Source: Sva-07 sp035529175 (GTDB lineage Bacteria > Actinomycetota > Acidimicrobiia > Acidimicrobiales > Ilumatobacteraceae). Taken from it: a DNA stretch of 23,645 nucleotides. The stretch covers positions 1-23,645 of the forward strand of contig DATKXG010000013.1 in NCBI GenBank assembly GCA_035529175.1, given 5' to 3'. Each line of letters begins with the position of its first letter. The first letter of the stretch is position 1. The position numbers and the translations under genes are program-made. Below the pieces are notes generated by a model. It saw nothing but the letters and a program-made list of their open reading frames with translations. It was not told the DNA's origin and searched no databases. Shown here piece after piece: positions 8,003 through 14,633 of the stretch.

Positions 8003-8875
8003 ATGGACACTGCGACGACCACCACGATCACCACAAGCACCACCGATCACGAACACGACCAGGCGGAGACCTCGGCGGTCCCTGCGGGACACGACTGGGA
8101 GGAAGCCGGCGCCGCATGGAGCCATCGGGCCCGCGACTGGGCGTGCCTCTTCGAGCACTACGCGACCGAGACGATCCTGGCGATCTTCGACAGGATCGGT
8201 GTGGGCGCCGGCACCTCACTGCTCGACATCGCCTGCGGCTCGGGTCTCGCCCTGCGCTTCGCCGATGCGCGGGGCGCCAGCACCGCCGGTATCGACGCAG
8301 GGGCACCGCTCGTCGACATCGCCCGGGCCCGCACGCCCGACGCCGACCTGCGCGTCGGCACGATGTTCGAGCTCCCGTGGGACGACGACACGTTCGAGGC
8401 AGTCACGGCGATCAACGGGATCTGGGGAGGCTGCGAAGCCGCATTGGACGAGGCGTACCGCGTGCTCGTGCCCGGCGGTCGCATCGGGGTGAGCTTCTGG
8501 GGCGACCAGAAGCCGCTCGATCTGCGCACGTGCTTCGCCGCGTTCGCCCGGAACTCACCGGCCGACCACCTGGAGGGGATGAAGCGGACGAACAACGTCG
8601 CCCGACCCGGCGTGGCCGAGGGCATGCTCGAGGCGGCCGGCTTCGAGATCATCGAGCGGGGCCACCGGCTCTCCATCCTCGAGTGGCCCGACGACGAGAC
8701 CGCCTGGCGGGCGATCTCGAGCGTGGGCCCGGCCGTTCCGGCGCTCGAGCACGTCGGCGCCGAGACGTTGCGTCCCCTCGTCCTCGAGGCGCTCGCGAGC
8801 TGCCGAGACGACTGCGGCATCTATCGCTTCCGCAACCGCCAGGAGTTCGTGATCGCGGAGAAGGCCCATGGCTGA
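8003..8875 (+). CDS. Class I SAM-dependent methyltransferase
   Basis: 290 residues. The SAM-binding motif I is LLDIACGSG (about residues 70-79), followed by an acidic loop at GIDAG, motif with FEAVTAINGIWG, and the typical late RVLVPGGRIGVSFWG strand. This is the Methyltransf_11/UbiE-like class, acting on small molecules; the acceptor cannot be deduced. The N-terminus (MDTATTTTITTSTT) is Thr-rich like those of the two neighbouring OsmC genes across the divergent promoter. ATG 8003 is chosen over an upstream in-frame GTG at 7940, which would start inside the operator palindrome. It is the first gene of a four-gene plus-strand operon and overlaps the next gene by 8 nt, indicating translational coupling. 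Likely controlled by the palindrome at 7915-7972. Confidence 0.88.
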   Translation: MDTATTTTITTSTTDHEHDQAETSAVPAGHDWEEAGAAWSHRARDWACLFEHYATETILAIFDRIGVGAGTSLLDIACGSGLALRFADARGASTAGIDAGAPLVDIARARTPDADLRVGTMFELPWDDDTFEAVTAINGIWGGCEAALDEAYRVLVPGGRIGVSFWGDQKPLDLRTCFAAFARNSPADHLEGMKRTNNVARPGVAEGMLEAAGFEIIERGHRLSILEWPDDETAWRAISSVGPAVPALEHVGAETLRPLVLEALASCRDDCGIYRFRNRQEFVIAEKAHG

Positions 8876-9710
8876 GCGTTCCACCATCCGGGCCCGGCGA
8901 AGCACTGCGATCTCGCACGTCGCTGTCGGCAACGTGACCACCCCGATCACCAGGCCGCTACCCGAGCGGCTGCTCGGCGTGTGGGCGCACCCCGACGACG
9001 AGTGCTACCTGTCCGCCGGGCTGATGGCGCGGGTCGCCGCCGCAGGCGGGCACGTCCGGGTCGTCTGCGCAACCAGCGGCGAGCTGGGAACCTCCGACCC
9101 GGCCGAGACGGGAACCGAACGTTTCGCCTACTCACGCCGCATCGAGTTGCAGTCGAGCCTCGACGTGCTGGGCGTGCACGACGTCCACTTCCTCGGCCTC
9201 CCCGATGGCGGGTGTCGCGGCACCGACGATGCAACCATGGCAGCGGTCGTCGCCGGCCACATCGAGGACCTCGGCGCCGACACCGTGGTCACCTTCGGCC
9301 CCGACGGGATCACCGGCCATGCAGACCACGCGGCCGTGTCGAGATGGGCGACGGCCGCGGCTCGATCGGGCGTCGACGTGTTGTACGCCACGATGACGCA
9401 CGACTTCGCGCATCGCCACCGGGCCCTGCACGACACGATCGGCCTGTTCGGCGACCTTCCCGGCGGCCGGCCACGATCGGTGCACCGCAGCCATGTCGCG
9501 CTGCAGGTCGCTCTCGATCACGGCGAGTTGATCCGCAAGCGCCGGGCGCTGCGCGAACACGGGAGTCAGACCGCGTCGCTCGCTGCGCTGGTCGGCGAAG
9601 AGACGTACTTCTCGTGGTGGCGTGACGAGTGTTTCCGTCGGCCGACCGGGAGCGAGATCTGTTCCGCCCGGGCCGCAGCCGAGCGCATCTCTGTCGGAGT
9701 CGAGACATGA
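8868..9710 (+). CDS. LmbE/PIG-L family N-deacetylase
   Basis: 280 residues. PIG-L/LmbE proteins are zinc hydrolases that remove acetyl groups from GlcNAc-like or related amide substrates (MshB in mycothiol synthesis, Mca in mycothiol-conjugate cleavage). Visible hallmarks are WAHPDDE (His41 to Glu45, metal ligands and catalytic Asp), the CATSGE strand, and GPDGITGHADH near residue 145-156, which supplies the third metal ligand. Length is usual for the family. It is not specifically MshB or Mca by any residue I can see. The start overlaps the methyltransferase stop by 8 nt and its own stop overlaps the AzlC start by 4 nt. An N-terminal extension of about 30 residues precedes the first strand, so an internal start is possible. 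Confidence 0.88.
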   Translation: MAERSTIRARRSTAISHVAVGNVTTPITRPLPERLLGVWAHPDDECYLSAGLMARVAAAGGHVRVVCATSGELGTSDPAETGTERFAYSRRIELQSSLDVLGVHDVHFLGLPDGGCRGTDDATMAAVVAGHIEDLGADTVVTFGPDGITGHADHAAVSRWATAAARSGVDVLYATMTHDFAHRHRALHDTIGLFGDLPGGRPRSVHRSHVALQVALDHGELIRKRRALREHGSQTASLAALVGEETYFSWWRDECFRRPTGSEICSARAAAERISVGVET

Positions 9711-10456
9711 GCGGGATCGCGTCAGAGCGCCTCGACGTCGCCTCGACGCCCACGACGCGGGACCTCGCTCGAGCCGGTGCCCGCGACATGACACCGATGG
9801 TCGTGGGCATCGTGCCGTTCGGTCTGGCACTCGGCGCCATGATCGGGGCGTCAGGGATCGATCCATGGGCGGCGCTCGCGAGCGCTCCACTGATCCTCGC
9901 CGGGGCTGCACAGCTCACCACGCTGCAGATGCTCGAAACCGGCAGCAATCCAGTCGTCATCGTCGCGTCGGCACTGCTGATCAACCTCCGGATCCTGCTC
10001 TACAGCGCCTCGCTCGCGCCCTGGTTCTCCGGCGTCCGGCTCCGGCTGCGACTGCTGCTGGCGACCTCGGTGATCGACCAGACCCATTTCGTCGCCGTGC
10101 CCCGCTTCGAACGGGGCGACCTGGGACGTCGCGAGCGTGTGGCGTACTACGCGGGCGCGAGCATCTGGCTCGTCAGTGCATGGCTCTCATCGCAGGCGGT
10201 GGCCGCAGCGATCGGTGCCGAACTGCCGGAGGCCGCGCGTCTCGACATGGCGGCACCGCTCGCGCTGATCGGTCTGCTGGCCAAGTCGGTCGGTACACGG
10301 CCGTCGGCGCTCGCCGCCGTGTGCGGCCTCGCTGTCGTCACGGTGGGCGCCGGCCTGCCCTTCCATTCGGCGACGCTCGTCGCCACGGTGACCGGGATCA
10401 CCGTCGCCGTGTTCGCCGAGACTCGCTCCCGACTCGTTCAGGAAGCGACGTCATGA
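9707..10456 (+). CDS. azlC: AzlC-family branched-chain amino acid exporter, large subunit
   Basis: 249-residue hydrophobic inner-membrane protein. The family motifs IVPFGLALGAMIGASG near the N-terminus, followed by LILAGAAQLTTLQML and ALLINLRILLYSASLAPWF, are typical of AzlC/YgaZ. Several transmembrane helices are evident up to the C-terminus. AzlC with AzlD exports branched-chain amino acids or analogues. ATG 9707 overlaps the deacetylase stop (ATGA), which supports this start over an in-frame one farther upstream. AzlD follows with another ATGA overlap. The coupling to a methyltransferase and a deacetylase is unusual; the pair may export a modified amino acid or amide product, which is inference. 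Confidence 0.9.
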   Translation: MSGIASERLDVASTPTTRDLARAGARDMTPMVVGIVPFGLALGAMIGASGIDPWAALASAPLILAGAAQLTTLQMLETGSNPVVIVASALLINLRILLYSASLAPWFSGVRLRLRLLLATSVIDQTHFVAVPRFERGDLGRRERVAYYAGASIWLVSAWLSSQAVAAAIGAELPEAARLDMAAPLALIGLLAKSVGTRPSALAAVCGLAVVTVGAGLPFHSATLVATVTGITVAVFAETRSRLVQEATS

Positions 10457-10767
10457 CCGCGTGGCTCGTCATCTGCGCGGTCGGCCTGGGCACCTACGCC
10501 ATGCGGGCCGTGACGTTCGCTGTCGTCAGCGAACGCGGACTGCCGGCGTGGGCGGAGCGGCCGCTGGCCTTCGTCGGCCCCGCCGCGATCGGCGCCCTCG
10601 TCGGCGGGATGCTCCTGACCGCTGACGGCCGCGCCGCCATGCCAACCGTCGCCGAGGCCGGTGCCGCGGTCGCCGCGTTCGTGACCGTCCATCGCACAGG
10701 CAACATCGCTCGCGGCATGCTCGTCGGATTCCCCGTGCTCTGGGGGCTCACATTGCTCGCTGGTTGA
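10453..10767 (+). CDS. azlD: AzlD-family branched-chain amino acid exporter, small subunit
   Basis: 104 residues with about four hydrophobic segments (TAWLVICAVGLGTYAMRAV, PLAFVGPAAIGALVGGMLL, AGAAVAAFVTV, GMLVGFPVLWGLTLL). The early TYAMRA and the PxxxxxxGPAAIGAL motifs are those of AzlD/YgaH, the small partner of AzlC. The start codon overlaps the azlC stop by 4 nt, so the two subunits are translationally coupled. It ends the plus-strand operon, 40 nt before the convergent acyltransferase gene. Confidence 0.9.
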   Translation: MTAWLVICAVGLGTYAMRAVTFAVVSERGLPAWAERPLAFVGPAAIGALVGGMLLTADGRAAMPTVAEAGAAVAAFVTVHRTGNIARGMLVGFPVLWGLTLLAG

Positions 10768-10807
10768 CGTCGTCCATCGGGTCGCCAGACGATTCACGCC
10801 GGGCTGC

Positions 10808-11515
10808 TCAGCCGAGGTGGAGCGCCGCGTACTCGTCGACGTACGTCTCGTCGCACAGCCGGGCGATCTCGGCCATGAACCGGTCGGTGAGCGCTCGTCG
10901 CTTGCGGTTGGTGCTCTTGGTCGGGCCGTCGGGCCGGATCGGTGCGCCGAGCGAGATGGTCGCCTGCTGGAACGGACGGACGAGCCGCGCGCCGGTGGGC
11001 AACACACGGTCGGTGCCGACGATGCCGACCGGGACGATCGGCGCGCCGGTGGTCAGCGCCAGGTGCGCTGCACCGACGTGGCCACGGTGCAGCCGGCCGT
11101 CGAGCGATCGGGTCCCCTCGGGAAACACGCCGATCACCTCACCGCGTTCCAGGACCCCGGCCACCTCGTCGAACACGTGAGGAAGGCCACCCGGGTTCTC
11201 GCGCCGCACCGGGATCATCCCGGCGCCGCAGAACAGCCAGTTGGTGATCGGGTTGTCGGTGTACTCGGCCTTGCCGATGAACGCGACGGGGCGGGGCAGG
11301 CTGAACATCAACAGCACCGAGTCGAAGAACGACACGTGGTTCGCGACCAGGATCGCGGGACCGTCGGACGGGAGATTCTCGGCTCCTTCCACCCGCAACC
11401 GGATGAGCCCGCGGCGCGCCGGGGCGGTGAGCACTCGTACGAGTTCGTACGCCGTCCCGTGAGCCCGCCAGTCCCCCTCGACCCGGGAGGCCAACTGACG
11501 GACGGCGTCGAACAC
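10808..11515 (-). CDS. 1-acyl-sn-glycerol-3-phosphate acyltransferase (PlsC family)
   Basis: 235 residues. The catalytic NHxxxxD box is ANHVSFFD (His60, Asp65), and the glycerol-phosphate binding motif is FPEGTRS at 131-137, preceded by a GAGMIPVRR block. These define the LPLAT/PlsC family, which acylates lysophosphatidate or similar acceptors at the membrane. No strong transmembrane helix is seen, so it is probably peripheral. The start is GTG (11515-11513), with a -10-like CAGCCT 6 nt upstream and no clear ribosome binding site. It is transcribed alone, convergent with azlD. Being one of many PlsC paralogues in actinobacteria, its exact acceptor is uncertain. Confidence 0.9.
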   Translation of the reverse strand: MFDAVRQLASRVEGDWRAHGTAYELVRVLTAPARRGLIRLRVEGAENLPSDGPAILVANHVSFFDSVLLMFSLPRPVAFIGKAEYTDNPITNWLFCGAGMIPVRRENPGGLPHVFDEVAGVLERGEVIGVFPEGTRSLDGRLHRGHVGAAHLALTTGAPIVPVGIVGTDRVLPTGARLVRPFQQATISLGAPIRPDGPTKSTNRKRRALTDRFMAEIARLCDETYVDEYAALHLG

Positions 11516-11521
11516 CTCACC

Positions 11522-11527
11522 AGGCTG
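11522..11527 (-). promoter_or_regulatory. -10-like hexamer for the acyltransferase
   Basis: CAGCCT on the minus strand, then 6 nt (ggtgag), then GTG. It fits the nAnnnT-N6-start pattern seen at other unit heads in the window. Confidence 0.35.
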
Positions 11528-11619
11528 CGCGTGGTCAGCGCGTCGCCACCAGAGCCGGAGGTCACACCGCGCCGGCAGCGCGGCGACACGCTGGTCGCGG
11601 GCCGGATGCTCCGGTGACC

Positions 11620-11625
11620 TACCAT
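11620..11625 (+). promoter_or_regulatory. -10-like hexamer TACCAT for the zinc-ribbon gene
   Basis: TACCAT is a good TAnnnT match and is followed by 6 nt (cggtcc) and ATG 11632. There is no purine-rich ribosome binding site, so a leaderless mRNA is likely. This favours 11632 over the in-frame upstream start at 11614. Confidence 0.45.
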
Positions 11626-11631
11626 CGGTCC

Positions 11632-11826
11632 ATGGCCACCTACTCCTGCCCCACCTGTGGAATGTCCGTCAACGCGACCTGCGGCGAGTGCGACGCTCCG
11701 CTCGTGAACGACACGATCCAGAAGGACGACGGATCGTCGGTGCAGGTCTCCAAGTGCCCGAACGGACACGGCAAGATCAAGTCGCCGATGTGCTGCGGGG
11801 CCGACATGGCCTGCTCGATCGCCTGA
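11632..11826 (+). CDS. Small Cys-rich zinc-ribbon-like protein, unknown function
   Basis: 64 residues, starting MATYSCPTCGMS. It has eight or nine cysteines: CPTC, CGEC, then KCPNGHG, and a CC pair followed by one more Cys (MCCGADMAC). The CxxC pairs suggest one or two bound zinc ions, as in short zinc ribbons. No other domain is visible and no signal peptide. Both the proline-glycine turns and the codon use look like a real gene. Transcribed alone on the plus strand and convergent with the ROK kinase gene; the 48-nt palindrome lies between the two ends. I do not recognise a named family. Confidence 0.75.
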   Translation: MATYSCPTCGMSVNATCGECDAPLVNDTIQKDDGSSVQVSKCPNGHGKIKSPMCCGADMACSIA

Positions 11827-11850
11827 CCCCACTCGGGGCTGAGTAAACCC

Positions 11851-11898
11851 GTTCCCGTGAACTCGTGCGGGACCGGGTCACGCACGAGTTCACGAGAA
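11851..11898. repeat. 48-nt palindromic element, copy A (possible bidirectional terminator / REP-like unit)
   Basis: Left arm CGTGAACTCGTGCG at 11856-11869 and right arm CGCACGAGTTCACG at 11881-11894 are perfect 14-nt complements around an 11-nt loop. With one G-U pair on the minus-strand RNA the stem extends to 18 bp (11852-11898). It sits between two convergent genes (ends at 11826 and 11926). It lacks a T-tract. A second copy with 41 of 48 identical bases is at 17419-17466, so it is a dispersed repeat and not just a local hairpin. Confidence 0.75.
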
Positions 11899-11925
11899 GC
11901 GCGGGCTCGAAACCACCGACGGGGA

Positions 11926-12960
11926 TCAGCCGTGGCCGAGCGCGCCGAGCACAGCGATCGCGGATCCGCGGGCGCCGGCCATGTCGAGGTCGGCCACGAG
12001 CGCGAAGGACGCGACCGCTCGCTGCTCGTCACGTAGGAACGTGTGCGCCTCGACGCGCTCGAGGAACCAGTCGCGGAACGACGGCGCGGTCTCGATCACG
12101 CCACCGCCGAGCAGGTACACGTCGGGGTCGGTGAAGTTGGCCGCGATCGTGAACAGTCGGCCGAGCGCCATCGCCTGCTGCTCGAAGATGTGCAGGGCCA
12201 TCTCGTCGCCGCGCTCGCCGAACCCGCGCACCTGCTTGGCGGCGTCGAGCGGATCCACGCCCGCCAGTTCGTGATCGGGATAGCGCGTCAACCAGTACGG
12301 CAGGAGGTTCTTGTAGATCCCGGTGAGCGATGCCACGCTCTCGGCGTCGCCGACGAAACCGCAGTTGCACGTCGGTGTCGGCTGGCCATCGCCGAGCATT
12401 CCGTCCATCGGGATGTGGACGTGGCCGAGTTCGCCCGCCATCCCGGCCGCGCCCTTCACGATCCGTCCACTCTCGATCACACCGCCGCCGAGGCCGGTGC
12501 CGACGATCACCGAGATCGACGACCGCTCGCCACCGATCGCCCCGAAGTGCCGGTGATGGGCGTACAGCGCGGCGGCGTTGGCGTCGTTGTTGTAGACGAC
12601 CGGCAGGCCGAGGTCGTGCTCGAGTGCGGTGCGGACGTCGTAGCCGCGCCAGTCGTCGTGGCCGAAGTTGGTGCCGCCACGCGACGAGATCACCCCGTTG
12701 GCGGTGGCCGGCCCCGGCGTGTCGAGGCCGACCCCGAGCACCTCGCGCCGATCGACGCCGGCCAACTCGATCGCGGCCTCGAAGGCTTCGCGGAGCGCGC
12801 CGATAGCGGCGGTCGGGCCATCCGTGACACGGCTCGGCAACTCGACCAGCCGGTCGATCAGGAAGTGCCCGTCGCGGTCCATGACGGTGAACTTGTTCGC
12901 TGTGCCGCCGTTGTCGAGCCCGACCACGTACGAGCCGAAGGCGGAACCGGACTCGCTCAT
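11926..12960 (-). CDS. ROK-family sugar kinase (glucokinase-like)
   Basis: About 344 residues from ATG 12960. The phosphate-1/ATP loop is GLDNGGTANKFTVMD (about 14-28). The catalytic Asp is in YNNDANAAALY, and the ATP-binding segment is VIVGTGLGGGVI. GELGHVHIP and CNCGFVGDAE correspond to the ROK zinc site (His plus Cys-x-Cys-G-x-x-G-Cys). Here the third Cys is Asp, so the metal site is altered or absent. LLGGGVIE near the C-terminus is also typical. The family phosphorylates glucose, N-acetylmannosamine or similar sugars; specificity is not clear. An in-frame ATG at 13005 is an alternative start; neither has a convincing ribosome binding site. I chose the later one because ROK proteins normally carry the DxGGT motif close to the N-terminus. 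Confidence 0.88.
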   Translation of the reverse strand: MSESGSAFGSYVVGLDNGGTANKFTVMDRDGHFLIDRLVELPSRVTDGPTAAIGALREAFEAAIELAGVDRREVLGVGLDTPGPATANGVISSRGGTNFGHDDWRGYDVRTALEHDLGLPVVYNNDANAAALYAHHRHFGAIGGERSSISVIVGTGLGGGVIESGRIVKGAAGMAGELGHVHIPMDGMLGDGQPTPTCNCGFVGDAESVASLTGIYKNLLPYWLTRYPDHELAGVDPLDAAKQVRGFGERGDEMALHIFEQQAMALGRLFTIAANFTDPDVYLLGGGVIETAPSFRDWFLERVEAHTFLRDEQRAVASFALVADLDMAGARGSAIAVLGALGHG

Positions 12961-13083
12961 GTCCGTGGCACCGTGCTCGTGGAGATCGACCGGCGCATCG
13001 ACCATGGCGTTGGGAATCGGGTTCCGGTGATCACGAAGCAGCCAGCCTACGCGTGGCGCGCGTTGCGACGCGACCGAGTGCAT

Positions 13084-13211
13084 CGTCGGCGGTCACCCAG
13101 CGGACACGGTCGGCGAACCGACCGGCCAGGTGATCTCGGTGACAAGCGTTCCGGAATCCGGAACCGACGCCACCGAGATCTGGTGCGAGCCGGGCGAGAC
13201 CCGTCCGGCGC
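13084..13211. other. Non-coding or eroded stretch upstream of the ROK kinase
   Basis: No intact gene. On the minus strand the frame ending with TGA at 13095-13093 reads PGSHQISVASVPDSGTLVTE, which resembles the tail of an Fn3-like or secreted protein. It has no start and no recognisable upstream part. The plus strand frame over the same bases is also open, so the signal is weak. Confidence 0.25.
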
Positions 13212-13343
13212 GAGGCCGGCCCCGCCTGCGCGGTGTACGGCCCGGGCAACATCGCCCACGCCCACGCCGTCGACGAACGGGTCTCGATCGACGAGATCGC
13301 CGCGACAGACCGGGTGCTCGAAGCCGCCGTGCGCCGATTGCTG
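13212..13343 (+). pseudogene. C-terminal remnant of an M20-family peptidase (ArgE/DapE-like)
   Basis: In frame from 13212 the DNA reads EAGPACAVYGPGNIAHAHAV, then DERVSIDEI and a helix ending AAVRRLL. This matches the last 40-45 residues of M20 metallopeptidases such as acetylornithine deacetylase, where GPG..xxAHxxDE.V carries the late metal-ligand His. The stop codon is lost: the frame runs on into unrelated DNA. No N-terminal two thirds is found upstream. It is therefore a gene fragment, left by deletion or carried in by recombination. Confidence 0.55.
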
Positions 13344-13382
13344 CAGGCTCCGAGCTGGCCCCACCAGTACGGCGCTGGCCGG

Positions 13383-13607
13383 TCAGTGCTCGGCGACGAG
13401 GCGCCGGCGCTTGACGAGGTACTCGGCGTCGCTCAGCAGGCCCTCGAGGTGCAGCGCGGCGATCACGCGCAACAGCTCGGCGGCCTCGACACCGCGCAAC
13501 GCGGACAGGCCGTGCCGCTGGTTGGCGTCCTGCGCTGTCGCTGTCGAGGTTCGTGCGAGCACGATGGTCCATCGGCCGATGCCAACTCGACCTTGACCCC
13601 CGTTCAC
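13383..13607 (-). CDS. Small protein with SHOCT-like C-terminal helix pair
   Basis: Possible 74-residue protein from GTG 13607 to TGA 13383. The last 35 residues (AELLRVIAALHLEGLLSDAE followed by a basic KRRRLV tail) resemble the SHOCT motif, a short C-terminal pair of helices (LxxLxxLHxxGxLTxxEFxxxKxxLL) that often mediates oligomerisation. The N-terminal half is unremarkable. The start is uncertain, with no ribosome binding site or -10 element. It could itself be the remnant of a longer gene, given the debris on both sides. Confidence 0.45.
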   Translation of the reverse strand: MNGGQGRVGIGRWTIVLARTSTATAQDANQRHGLSALRGVEAAELLRVIAALHLEGLLSDAEYLVKRRRLVAEH

Positions 13608-13709
13608 GATCGGCCCCGACCGGCTCGGCGCGAGCGTGGCTCCGGTGCTGTGACATCGTGGCGGGATGAGACGAGTCGCCCGATGATCGATGCGGACTGA
13701 CCCGGCGCG

Positions 13710-13949
13710 ATGGAGCTCGACTTCGAAGGCGAGATCTTCCACTGGCGACGCCCGTCGCCGTTCCACTTCGTGGCCGTCCCCGACGACCCGAGCGCTGCCC
13801 GCATCAAGGCCGACCACCCGATGGCCTTCGCCGATGCCTTCGGTGCCGCCCTGGCGGTCGCCGAGAGGGCGACATTGTGGACCGGCGACCCCGAACTCCT
13901 GGTGGCCGGCGCCATTTGGCAGTGGCGCGACCTTCGCGACACGGGTTGA
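13710..13949 (+). pseudogene. Chimeric ORF: DUF1905 N-terminus joined to a PIN (VapC) C-terminus
   Basis: 79 codons, open from ATG to TGA. Residues 1-29 (MELDFEGEIFHWRRPSPFHF...) are the start of a DUF1905 protein. Residues 30-79 (IKADHPMAFADAFGAALAVA, then TLWTGDPELL and WQWRDLRD) are the end of a PIN-domain toxin, with the ADA and TGDPE acidic residues intact. The two families are not normally fused. The simplest reading is a deletion that joined two genes in frame and removed the rest of both. The product lacks the first PIN active-site Asp and would not be a functional nuclease. It ends 57 nt before the convergent VapC gene. Confidence 0.6.
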
Positions 13950-14006
13950 GACGGACGCTCACGGCCGAGGCGTCGCAGGAACTCCCCCGCCGCAACGGCG
14001 AGCAGT

Positions 14007-14396
14007 TCAGCTGAGCGCGAGTGGGATTCCTGAGTGGTCGAATGCCCGGTCGACGGTGAGCAGGGAGAAGCCGCCGAGCGTCGCCTGCGCGGCGAGCATC
14101 CGATCGAACGGATCCCGGTGCTCCCAGTCGAGTCGGCCCGCGGCCACGGCTGCGGGGATGTCGATCGGAAGCTGTCCGGTCTGCAGGTCGTGGAGCGCCT
14201 CGTCGAGATCGTGGAGCATGAGTGCCACCTCGGCCCTTCGACCTGATGCTGCCTTGATCGACATCTCCCACACCGACGCCGCCGACAGTGTTCGCGTGTT
14301 GGCGGGGTCGACGATGAGCGTTGCCGCGTCGGCGGGAAGGCGCTGGTCACCGGTCGCCGCCCACACGAAGATGTGCGTGTCGAGGAGGAGCTTCAC
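14007..14396 (-). CDS. PIN-domain ribonuclease toxin (VapC-like)
   Basis: 129 residues. PIN-domain toxins are Mg-dependent RNases that cut RNA and stop growth when the antitoxin is lost. The acidic active-site residues are visible: LLLDTHIFVW (Asp6), SVWEMSIK (Glu44), HRDPFDRML (Asp95 and Asp98) and LLTVDRAF (Asp116). This is the DTHxxxW subclass (COG3744-like). The GTG start at 14396 overlaps the antitoxin stop by 4 nt (GTGA), which fixes the start. It forms a two-gene operon with the Phd-like gene upstream. Confidence 0.9.
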   Translation of the reverse strand: MKLLLDTHIFVWAATGDQRLPADAATLIVDPANTRTLSAASVWEMSIKAASGRRAEVALMLHDLDEALHDLQTGQLPIDIPAAVAAGRLDWEHRDPFDRMLAAQATLGGFSLLTVDRAFDHSGIPLALS

Positions 14397-14626
14397 GCGT
14401 CCCACGCATCCAGTTCGTCGCCCATGAGCGCTTCGAAGAACTCGTCGGCGAGTTCCGGCCAGCGACCCTTCATGGTGCCGAGACGCGGCGCGTCGGGGGC
14501 GATCGGCACCAGACGAGCGCACGGCCGACCACCTCGTGCGATCACGATCTCTTCGCCGGCTTCGACCTTGGCGACCAACTTGGAGAAGTGCGTCTTCGCG
14601 TCGTGCATGTTCACGATCTCGGCCAT
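14393..14626 (-). CDS. Phd/YefM-family antitoxin
   Basis: 77 residues. The N-terminal half (MAEIVNMHDAKTHFSKLVAK, then GEEIVIARGGRPCARLVPI) is the Phd/YefM DNA-binding fold, in which VNMHDAK corresponds to the VNIHEAK consensus. The acidic C-terminal part (ADEFFEALMGDELDAWDA) would wrap the PIN toxin. It likely represses its own operon. A -10-like TAACCT lies 7 nt before the ATG, inside a tandem 9-bp repeat that could be its operator. Partner of the toxin at 14007-14396. Confidence 0.9.
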   Translation of the reverse strand: MAEIVNMHDAKTHFSKLVAKVEAGEEIVIARGGRPCARLVPIAPDAPRLGTMKGRWPELADEFFEALMGDELDAWDA

Positions 14627-14633
14627 CCCTCTG

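Noticed and set aside
7211..8158. Upstream extension of the monooxygenase frame across OsmC-2 and the divergent promoter
   Set aside because: The extension is Arg/Pro/His-rich antisense or off-frame sequence. The Rossmann motif begins eight residues after ATG 7210, which has its own ribosome binding site.
13093..13656. Minus-strand open frame of 187 codons in the debris zone
   Set aside because: Mostly Arg-rich without domains and overlapping the M20 remnant and the SHOCT-like gene. Only its last 35 codons look protein-like, and they lack a start.
13961..14006. CGCCG-caa-CGGCG hairpin (13988-14000) between the chimera and the PIN toxin as a terminator
   Set aside because: Only 5 bp with a 3-nt loop and no T-tract; such hairpins are frequent by chance at this GC content.
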